This document shows positions 1 through 5,490 of a stretch of 5,824 nt of DNA, piece after piece (position 1 is the first letter of the stretch; the number at the start of each line of letters is the position of its first letter). Made by a program: the position numbers and the translations under genes. Below the pieces are notes generated by a model. That model did not search any database. It saw only the letters and a list, made by a program, of their open reading frames with translations, and was not told the DNA's origin. The stretch is taken from contig CAIRYE010000454.1 of assembly GCA_903882765.1 (NCBI GenBank), forward strand, positions 1 to 5,824, in the 5' to 3' direction. The DNA is from an uncultured Anaerolineae bacterium. Lineage in GTDB: Bacteria; Chloroflexota; Anaerolineae; Anaerolineales; Villigracilaceae.

Positions 1-596
1 GTGCCGGTAACGACCGTGCCGAAGCCAGCCATTGAGAATACTCGGTCAACAGAGAGCCTGGGTTTGCCTTTGTCCAACTTAGGGGGGATGGTGTGAAGGA
101 TCTTTTCGAGATGGTTGACCAAGAGGTCGATCCCGATTCGGTTACGAGCGGAAACACGGAGGATCGGGGCGTTTTTTAGAGAAGTGCCTGCCAGAGCTTT
201 CTTTACATCTTGTTCCACCATATCGACCCATTCAGGATCGTCAACGAGGTCTGTTTTGGATAAAACGACCAGTCCTTTTTCAATTTGCAACAGATCGATG
301 ATGGCGAGGTGTTCTTTGGTTTGGGGCATCACGCCCTCATCGGCGGCGATGACCAGCATGACAAGGTCTATTCCGCCAATACCGGCCAACATGTTACCTA
401 TAAAATCACGATGCCCGGGAACGTCAATGATGCCGATCTCTTCGCCATTAGGGAGGTTAAGCCAGCCAAAGCCTAGCTCAATGGTCATTTCCCTTTCTTG
501 CTCTTCTTTTAGACGATCGGGATGAACGCCGGTTAGGGCGGCAATGAGAGTTGATTTTCCATGGTCAACATGGCCGGCGGTTCCAACGATCTTCAT
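1..596 (-). CDS. selB: Selenocysteine-specific elongation factor SelB, N-terminal 198 residues (3' end outside window)
   Basis: SelB is the translational GTPase that carries Sec-tRNA to the ribosome at UGA codons followed by a SECIS element. All G motifs are visible: G1 GHVDHGKS at residues 8-15, switch I with Thr38 in REMTIELGF (35-43), G3 DVPGH at 58-62, G4 SKTD at 113-116 (Ser in place of the usual Asn or Thr) and G5 SAR at 149-151. Domain 2 begins near residue 180 with RVFSMAGFGTVVTG. The SelB-type switch I and G4 argue against EF-Tu. The C-terminal winged-helix domains that bind SECIS lie outside the window. The ATG at 596 follows the stop of the upstream coiled-coil gene by four bases and has no clear Shine-Dalgarno, so translation is probably coupled to that gene. 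No selA, selC, selD or selenoprotein gene is visible. Whether the organism makes selenoproteins cannot be judged from this window. Confidence 0.93.
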   Translation of the reverse strand, partial: MKIVGTAGHVDHGKSTLIAALTGVHPDRLKEEQEREMTIELGFGWLNLPNGEEIGIIDVPGHRDFIGNMLAGIGGIDLVMLVIAADEGVMPQTKEHLAIIDLLQIEKGLVVLSKTDLVDDPEWVDMVEQDVKKALAGTSLKNAPILRVSARNRIGIDLLVNHLEKILHTIPPKLDKGKPRLSVDRVFSMAGFGTVVTG

Positions 597-600
597 TTCG

Positions 601-1788
601 TTAGTTGCCGGTCTTGTTATGCCCAGTGATGCGCTCGATGTTGCTGAGATAATCGTGAGTCCAGTTCATCAACTCTTTTAGGTGGCTTTCGGTAGAATCG
701 TTGGTAAGGTCAACAACGTCTTTTAGAGATTGGTAGAGATCTTCAAGCAGTGTGATCCGCTCGATGATCCGTTCTACCTGACTATAATTAGTTTTGTTGG
801 CATCGTCTTGTAAGAGAGTGAAATTAGTCCAGCGTTTTTGGTCATCCGCTTTTAGCCCGATCCATTCTTGCCTAAAGCGTTCTTCGCTGATCCTTTGGAT
901 CTCGGTTATTTCGTTGATCCTTCGCTCAAAGCGATTGGTGATGTCGTCAAAATTGTCTTTGGCTCTTTGGATCGATCTTTCAAGTTCTTCCAATTCAAGG
1001 ATCTTTTGGTCAATATCTAAATTTTGCCGGCTAAGTTGCTCTACGCGGGTAATGGCTTCTTTCCATTTTTTTTCGCGATCAATGTTTTGTAGGTTTTGTT
1101 GATCGATAAACCCTAATTGAGATTGCTTCCTCTCGTTTTCGGTCATCAACAGCTCATTAATGCGGTGATCAAGCTGTTGGATCGTATCGTAGTTTAGTTC
1201 GGCTTTTTCACGATAGTCCTCGGTCTTTTTCCGAATCGCGGATAGATCCCCTTGAAGGTCAACCACTTTTTTCAAATCACTGCGACGGATCTCGTCACCA
1301 TTCCGAAGGGTGTGATTGATCTCATCAATGGCTACCGAATGATCTTTAAATCGTTTTTCCATATCCGCTAACTCTTTGGAGAGCCTAGCGTCTTCGCTGA
1401 TTCGTCCTTGTAAGCCGCGACGAACATCTTGGAAGGAATCGACATTTTGCCGCAGTTCAACTATCGATTTATTGATCAGCTCAGATTCAAGCCTCTGGCG
1501 TTCTGCTTGTTCTTTTTCTAATGCAATGCGGCGCTTTTCAACATCTTCAATCGTTTTATTGAGTTCTGTCCGGCTTTGGTTTAGCTGTTTGTCGATCAAA
1601 TCGATTCGGGACACGGCGGATCGGGATTGGGTAAATTCATTCCCGATCTCCTTGATCTGGTTTTTCATTAAATTTAAGGCATTATCGTACTCGACGATAT
1701 TTTGTTGTAAGGTTGAGATGGTAGCTCTATCCTTGCGGTGTTCTTTCTCGAGCCACTCTATCTTTTTTTCTAATTCTTCAAATTCCAT
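601..1788 (-). CDS. Long coiled-coil protein of unknown function, upstream of and coupled to selB
   Basis: I do not recognise a named family. The 395 residues are almost entirely charged, heptad-like helix from residue 1 to about 385, with no signal peptide, no membrane segment and no nucleotide-binding motif. It contains no proline and no cysteine, which fits an uninterrupted cytoplasmic alpha-helical rod, perhaps an antiparallel or oligomeric bundle. The five tryptophans are at 12, 242, 309, 320 and 376. The most distinctive stretch is around 306-323 (RQEWIGLKADDQKRWTNF), which breaks the heptad pattern and may be the conserved signature. The ATG at 1788 is preceded by GGAG (1799-1796) with 7-nt spacing, and an extended -10 promoter lies just upstream. 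The gene ends 4 bp before selB, so the two are probably co-transcribed. SMC-like annotation would be misleading because no ATPase heads are present. That it is a gene is near certain; its function is unknown. Confidence 0.9.
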   Translation of the reverse strand: MEFEELEKKIEWLEKEHRKDRATISTLQQNIVEYDNALNLMKNQIKEIGNEFTQSRSAVSRIDLIDKQLNQSRTELNKTIEDVEKRRIALEKEQAERQRLESELINKSIVELRQNVDSFQDVRRGLQGRISEDARLSKELADMEKRFKDHSVAIDEINHTLRNGDEIRRSDLKKVVDLQGDLSAIRKKTEDYREKAELNYDTIQQLDHRINELLMTENERKQSQLGFIDQQNLQNIDREKKWKEAITRVEQLSRQNLDIDQKILELEELERSIQRAKDNFDDITNRFERRINEITEIQRISEERFRQEWIGLKADDQKRWTNFTLLQDDANKTNYSQVERIIERITLLEDLYQSLKDVVDLTNDSTESHLKELMNWTHDYLSNIERITGHNKTGN

Positions 1789-1795
1789 GAAATTG

Positions 1796-1799
1796 CTCC
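1796..1799 (-). promoter_or_regulatory. Shine-Dalgarno GGAG of the coiled-coil gene
   Basis: GGAG on the minus strand sits 7 nt before the ATG at 1788. It fixes the start of the coiled-coil protein. The next downstream gene, selB, has no comparable site. Confidence 0.7.
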
Positions 1800-1819
1800 G
1801 ATCTTCTTCAAGTTTCGCA

Positions 1820-1828
1820 ATTATAGCA
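1820..1828 (-). promoter_or_regulatory. Extended -10 promoter for the coiled-coil/selB unit
   Basis: On the minus strand the sequence TGCTATAAT is a perfect TATAAT -10 box (1825-1820) with the TGn extension (1828-1826). A 17-bp spacer leads to CTGAAT at 1848-1843, which shares the TGA core of TTGACA (3 of 6 matches) and lies inside the last codons of the upstream membrane gene. The predicted start is an A at about 1814-1813. This gives a leader of about 25 nt that contains the GGAG ribosome site, a geometry that fits well. It would allow the coiled-coil and selB genes to be transcribed independently of the membrane operon. Confidence 0.7.
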
Positions 1829-1839
1829 TGGTGGGAGTT

Positions 1840-3246
1840 TTAATTCAGTTGCGCCAAGTTAGGGAACATCTCAATGATAAGGTCGAGGGAAGGTTTGAAA
1901 AGGGAGGGAAATAACCCTAGAAGGATCAATAATACGACAAGCAAAAGGATGATTGTTTTTTGGTTTTGTGTTTCGTTACTTTTCCATCCAGTGAACGTGT
2001 TTGTAGCTAACATCGCGGAAAAAGAACGAGCAGAAGCGATAAAAAAGCCAATAAAAGCCAGCCCATAAAGCGTACTGGAGGTGGTTTGTTCCACCGCGAG
2101 GGTGCCCCAAATTGCCACTTTAATCGGGAACATTGCCAATAAAGGAATGCCTGCAACTGTTAGGCCTGAAAAGGCGATTCCCGCGCTAATATAGGGGTAT
2201 TTATAAGCTGCGCCGCGAATATCCTCTTTCCATAGGCCGTTTGTCTTTTCGTCAAGCAAGGTGATGGAATAGGACCATAATCCAAAAGTGACCAGGTTTG
2301 GCAAGATCAGGAGAAAAAATGATTCAAGCCCAAGGATATGGTCAGACGAACTGAGGGCAATTAACGCGTACCCAGTTGAGGAGACTAGGCTAAATGCAAA
2401 GATCCGACCAAGATGGTTTTGGAAGGCGGCCCATATGCTTGCGCTCAGAATCAAAATTAATCCAACCACCTGTAATAAATTAAATAGGATTTCTGAACTT
2501 CGAAGCCAGGCATATTTATCAATAAAATCTAGGCCGATCAATAAGCTTATGAGTGGAAAGGTGAGAAGAATAAAAGCAAGCTTGTACGGCTCAATCTCTT
2601 CCGAAAGCATTGGCGCCCATGTATAAAAAGGAAAAACCGAGAGTAGGAAGGCGAACCCCAAACCTAGCATCAGCATTGCTTGTAAAACGATCGCTAGATC
2701 ATCCGGCCCAGCCTCAACGCCCGAAAGGAGAAATCCGGCCAGTAAGATGAATGGCAAACCAAGAGTTTGATTGATCAGAAATCTCACCAATCCTCGGCCG
2801 AATGTCTGTCCTTCACGAACCAAAAATGGTATGGCGATCAGCGCGGCGATCTCCAATAAAATCGCCGAGTAGAGGAAAGGCTCTACTGCAATAGCTCCGA
2901 TCATTATTCCCAAGATCGCTAGGCTAATAATGACAGCTTTGCGTGAATTGTTATAGGCCAAAGTACAAAAAAACCAAAAACTCCCAAAGCCATAAACGTA
3001 CATCAGTGGGATCTTGTCTGAATGGGTTAGCGAAAAAACACGCCCGAAAAATTGTAGTGTTGGTTCAAACTTGAACGCTACGGTAAGAATTGTAAAAGGG
3101 GTATCTGGAGGTAAGAACGCAGCGACAGAGAACAGTATTAGACTAAAAAACCCTGCCAAAATAGACACACTTTTATCGTTTTGGATCAGGAATAACCCCC
3201 CAGCAACAACAATTGGGAGAATGAACCACAATAGCGGCGCGTTCAT
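1840..3246 (-). CDS. NuoN/MrpD-like proton-translocating membrane subunit (proton_antipo_M family), divergent
   Basis: This is a polytopic membrane protein of 468 residues with about 13-14 hydrophobic segments, close to the usual length of NuoN (about 480). Family landmarks seen by hand alignment are the TM5 glutamate E132 in LLEIAALIAIPFL, the TM7 PFYTWAP block at 206-212 (PFHxWxP in NuoN), the NHLGRIFAFSLVSSTGY block at 277-293 (cf. the IKRLLAYSSISHLGY block of NuoN), and the TM12 block GIPLLAMFPIK with K376. The TM7 lysine (K217 in E. coli NuoN) is replaced by L201, the following His by Tyr208, and no lysine occupies the TM8 position (K247), where residues 230-231 are Phe-Pro. In complex I these residues carry protons, so pumping by this subunit alone is doubtful. 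The start ATG overlaps the upstream stop (ATGA) and has GGAGG at 3255-3251. It is the third gene of the membrane operon. An exact subunit name cannot be assigned. Confidence 0.85.
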   Translation of the reverse strand: MNAPLLWFILPIVVAGGLFLIQNDKSVSILAGFFSLILFSVAAFLPPDTPFTILTVAFKFEPTLQFFGRVFSLTHSDKIPLMYVYGFGSFWFFCTLAYNNSRKAVIISLAILGIMIGAIAVEPFLYSAILLEIAALIAIPFLVREGQTFGRGLVRFLINQTLGLPFILLAGFLLSGVEAGPDDLAIVLQAMLMLGLGFAFLLSVFPFYTWAPMLSEEIEPYKLAFILLTFPLISLLIGLDFIDKYAWLRSSEILFNLLQVVGLILILSASIWAAFQNHLGRIFAFSLVSSTGYALIALSSSDHILGLESFFLLILPNLVTFGLWSYSITLLDEKTNGLWKEDIRGAAYKYPYISAGIAFSGLTVAGIPLLAMFPIKVAIWGTLAVEQTTSSTLYGLAFIGFFIASARSFSAMLATNTFTGWKSNETQNQKTIILLLVVLLILLGLFPSLFKPSLDLIIEMFPNLAQLN

Positions 3247-3827
3247 TTACCCTCCGCGTTGTTCATCAAAAAGGATCCTACTAGGGAAATGCTCATTAAT
3301 ATTAAACATAATAAAGCCAACATCAAGACGGAATTATCCACTTGTGTGAATGCGATCTCGAATCCGGTCATGATGGTGAGAAGGCCAAAAATGACTCTAT
3401 CAATTTTCTGGCTCATTCCGATCATTAAAAAGCCAACAAAGATGAGGTTGAGAGAACTGATCAATAAAGGGGGGGTTGCGCTAGGGAACCAATTAGAAAT
3501 GTTGGAATACGAAGTGATGATGATCAGCAAGACCAAACCGCCGGTAAAAAGCCGAAATAATTTTTCCAGTGAAAAGGTATTGATGTTGGGTCCATCCGTT
3601 CTTTTTATATTTTGGTTAGTCATTACGATGATGAGCACTGAGACCCAACCCGCGATCAAAAAACTGCCAGACATATTGATCGGCCAAAATACCATCAAGA
3701 GAAAAAAAGTCGCAAAATATTGTAATGCCATCAATGCCGAGTTGTTCTTCCATTCCAAGTCAACCAATATGCCAAAACTAGTGATGACCAAAAGGAGGGT
3801 ACTGATCCATTGGATGTATTCAGGCAT
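3243..3827 (-). CDS. Small membrane subunit, probable HyfE/NuoK-like
   Basis: This is a 194-residue hydrophobic protein with about six to seven membrane segments (roughly 8-23, 32-50, 53-70, 94-111, 119-138, 145-161 and 166-187). The closest pattern I can match is HyfE of hydrogenase-4. The residues IGMSQKIDRVIFGLL (136-150) resemble the segment of E. coli HyfE that reads VSQRNILRQIFG, and the overall segment spacing and length are similar (HyfE is about 216 aa). HyfE contains a NuoK-like core, and E157 in TGFEIAF falls near the conserved membrane glutamate of NuoK (GIE-type motif). In such complexes this subunit sits between the large antiporter-like subunits and the connecting part of the membrane arm. 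The start codon directly abuts the upstream stop (TAAATG), with an AGGGG ribosome site within that gene's last codons. The position between NuoL-like and NuoN-like genes supports the call. The similarity is weak, and an unrelated membrane protein remains possible. Confidence 0.55.
   Translation of the reverse strand: MPEYIQWISTLLLVITSFGILVDLEWKNNSALMALQYFATFFLLMVFWPINMSGSFLIAGWVSVLIIVMTNQNIKRTDGPNINTFSLEKLFRLFTGGLVLLIIITSYSNISNWFPSATPPLLISSLNLIFVGFLMIGMSQKIDRVIFGLLTIMTGFEIAFTQVDNSVLMLALLCLILMSISLVGSFLMNNAEGK
3251..3255 (-). promoter_or_regulatory. Strong Shine-Dalgarno GGAGG of the NuoN-like gene, inside the preceding gene
   Basis: GGAGG on the minus strand lies 4 nt before the ATG at 3246 and within the last codons of the HyfE-like gene. 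The two genes share an ATGA stop/start overlap. Together these fix the start and indicate coupled translation. Confidence 0.75.
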
Positions 3828-5399
3828 TTAGGATCCCCTCACAGACAATAATATGAGAATGATGAACACCATTGTCCACAACAAACCGCCATCGCCTTCC
3901 AATAAATTGGATAGTGTCTTAAACAAAGCCACCAAGACCTCCGCAAGCTGTTGAAAGCTAGTCCCTATGGCGTCGGTGAATTTGAAAAACAAGGATGAAA
4001 AGGGGTCGATCTTAATATTGATGATCGAGTTTAAAACAACTCTCCCTTTCCATGCTAAAAAACCGATCCCCATAAAGATCACCAAACTCGCGATCGATAC
4101 AAAAAGATTTCCGAAGGCTTGGCTCCCTTCCCACCCCCAAACACTCATTACAACCGCTAAGCTCGGGAGTAAAAACAATCCGATGGGATAAACGGATTGG
4201 GCCCATACAGGCAATTGCTGCCAATCTATTTCACCGTGTTCGAAGAGGTGGCGGACAAAACCTAAAATGACTAAAAGCGCGGTAAGAATGAATAGAGGAG
4301 TATAAAGAACCGAAAGCGGTAGAGTACCTATCCAAGCGCTAGCTGAAAAAGTGAAAGGAAGACCGATCAACAAGATAGAAGTTGCCGCTAGAAGGACAGA
4401 TAAATTTGTTTTATGCGCGGAGTATAAAAAGGAGATACCGCCGTATAGCACTAAAGTTACACCCCACACCGCGGACCCTAAGGCATTTCCGCCTATGCTT
4501 GCGCCAATAGATAACGCTCCTACCGCAATGATAAAAAAGGGTCGTGCTTGCAGTTCACCGCTGATTGTCAGCCAATTCCAGGCAGAGAAGATCCCAGTAG
4601 CCGCCACAAAGGGTACCAGCCAAAAAACCAAGGATTGGGAGAGGGTTGTTTCGGCGATCCTGACGATCAAGATCATGCTAGAAGCGGCGGTGATAAGACG
4701 AATGATCGTTCCAAATCCACGTCGCTGACCTGGGTCGGTTCTGAGAGTAATGTGCAGGGGGATGACACCGAGGCGCAACCCAGCAGAGAATAGAAAAAGT
4801 AACGCGATCAGGGAGGATGAGCCAACTTGAAAAGAATTTTCTTGGCCAGTGGGGATCATCAAAACACCGGCGAAAATAGCGAGAAAAGTTCCCGTAATTC
4901 TAAAAGAAAAACCGCTGATCGCGCTTCGGCTAGCGGAAGGAGAATCGGATAATCGGAAAAGATTGATCAACTCGGCAAAATCCATGGCCGCCCAGCCAAG
5001 AGCAAGGGTTAAAGGGTTAGCCGCCAAAACAGTTAGGATGCCCAAGCCGGTAAACCCGATGCTTGCGATCCAAGAGGAGGGTTGGAAACCATTGGCCGTT
5101 CGTATTGGTGATGTGAGCAAAACCGCGCAAAGTAGCCCGCCAAAACTAAGGGAAAAAAGCCAAGAGTATGTATCTGCCTGGAATGCGATGGGGCTATGAA
5201 AAACGTCAGCGGGATTCCAAGAAATTGCAGGGGGTGAATAAGGAAGATTCATCTGCCACAAGAAGATCGAAACTAAGATCGAAATGGAACCAAGTGCGGC
5301 GGTAACCCACGAAACCCCGAATGGCCGTTTAGAGACCCGAAAAACAGCTAATAAGAACAGGGTGATTACGAAAATCAGAAAAGTGATCAAGAGGTACAT
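3828..5399 (-). CDS. NuoL/HyfB-like proton-translocating membrane subunit, divergent; first gene of the membrane operon
   Basis: This is a 523-residue polytopic protein with about 14-15 hydrophobic segments. Hand alignment to NuoL finds NPLTLALGW (128-136) at TM5, FRITGTFLA (166-174) matching the TRVGDVFLA region, LRLGVIPLH (208-216) matching KSAQLPLQ at TM7, and IIRLITAASSMILIVR (232-247) matching IHAATMVTAGVYLIAR at TM8. Key residues differ: the TM5 Glu aligns with A137, Asp178 with G170, Lys229 with R209, His254 with R234, and the TM12 lysine region (GLPFTFSASAW, 346-356) has no lysine. The PDAxxGP motif after TM7 is absent. The C-terminus has an amphipathic stretch followed by LEGDGGLLWT and a last membrane helix, as in HyfB-like proteins. 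There is no Shine-Dalgarno at the ATG (5399), which may be leaderless. An in-frame TAA lies six codons upstream with no other usual start between. Family membership is likely; conventional pumping is doubtful. Confidence 0.8.
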   Translation of the reverse strand: MYLLITFLIFVITLFLLAVFRVSKRPFGVSWVTAALGSISILVSIFLWQMNLPYSPPAISWNPADVFHSPIAFQADTYSWLFSLSFGGLLCAVLLTSPIRTANGFQPSSWIASIGFTGLGILTVLAANPLTLALGWAAMDFAELINLFRLSDSPSASRSAISGFSFRITGTFLAIFAGVLMIPTGQENSFQVGSSSLIALLFLFSAGLRLGVIPLHITLRTDPGQRRGFGTIIRLITAASSMILIVRIAETTLSQSLVFWLVPFVAATGIFSAWNWLTISGELQARPFFIIAVGALSIGASIGGNALGSAVWGVTLVLYGGISFLYSAHKTNLSVLLAATSILLIGLPFTFSASAWIGTLPLSVLYTPLFILTALLVILGFVRHLFEHGEIDWQQLPVWAQSVYPIGLFLLPSLAVVMSVWGWEGSQAFGNLFVSIASLVIFMGIGFLAWKGRVVLNSIINIKIDPFSSLFFKFTDAIGTSFQQLAEVLVALFKTLSNLLEGDGGLLWTMVFIILILLSVRGS

Positions 5400-5406
5400 T
5401 ATTAAA

Positions 5407-5415
5407 ATTTTATCA
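5407..5415 (-). promoter_or_regulatory. Candidate extended -10 placing transcription start at the ATG of the NuoL-like gene
   Basis: On the minus strand TGATAAAAT combines a TGn extension (5415-5413) with TAAAAT (5412-5407), five of six matches to TATAAT. No recognisable -35 lies 16-18 bp upstream. Seven bases separate the box from the ATG at 5399, so the transcript would start at or next to the start codon. This fits the lack of a ribosome site there. It is a prediction from motif and spacing only. Confidence 0.45.
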
Positions 5416-5426
5416 GGTTAACTTGA
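5413..5426. promoter_or_regulatory. 14-bp imperfect palindrome between divergent promoters, candidate operator
   Basis: TCAGGTTAACTTGA is symmetric at six of seven base pairs around a centre at 5419/5420. It lies between the minus-strand -10 (5407-5412) and the plus-strand -10 (5436-5441) and overlaps the TGn of the former. A dimeric regulator bound here could block both promoters. A palindrome this short can occur by chance. Confidence 0.3.
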
Positions 5427-5435
5427 GCGGGAAGG

Positions 5436-5441
5436 TATAAT
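5436..5441 (+). promoter_or_regulatory. -10 box of the SRAP gene promoter
   Basis: This is a perfect TATAAT on the plus strand. The -35 region at 16-18 bp spacing (5412-5419) has no good match to TTGACA, so the promoter may be weak or activator-dependent. The predicted start near G5448 gives a leader of about 43 nt to the ATG at 5491. Confidence 0.5.
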
Positions 5442-5490
5442 TTTGTTGTACTTTGAATTACAAGCTGCTTTTCCAATAAATGAGGTGATT

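Noticed and set aside
114..596. Possible EF-Tu or IF2 identity for the truncated GTPase
   Set aside because: The switch I form REMTIELGF, the SKTD G4 motif and the FSMAGFGTVVTG domain 2 entry fit SelB better; EF-Tu has NKCD and RGITI.
1791..1822. Inverted repeat AATTGC / GCAATT in the gap before the coiled-coil gene
   Set aside because: It has only 6 bp of stem with a 20-nt loop and no U-tract, and one arm lies upstream of the predicted transcript start, so it is neither a terminator nor a leader hairpin.
1376..1843. 155-aa plus-strand open frame opposite the coiled-coil gene
   Set aside because: It is a serine-rich shadow of the Glu/Lys/Arg-rich heptad coding on the other strand, with no supporting motif.
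3259..3831. 190-aa plus-strand open frame opposite the HyfE-like gene
   Set aside because: It lies antisense to a well-placed membrane gene with overlapping neighbours; its translation is basic, low in domain character and shows no family motif.
4012..4224. 70-aa minus-strand frame inside the NuoL-like gene
   Set aside because: It is an out-of-frame overlap with no membrane segments or motifs, fully inside a larger coherent coding frame.
5423..5441. TTGAGC followed by TATAAT as a full sigma-70 promoter for the SRAP gene
   Set aside because: The spacer is only 7 bp, far too short for a -35/-10 pair; only the -10 was kept.
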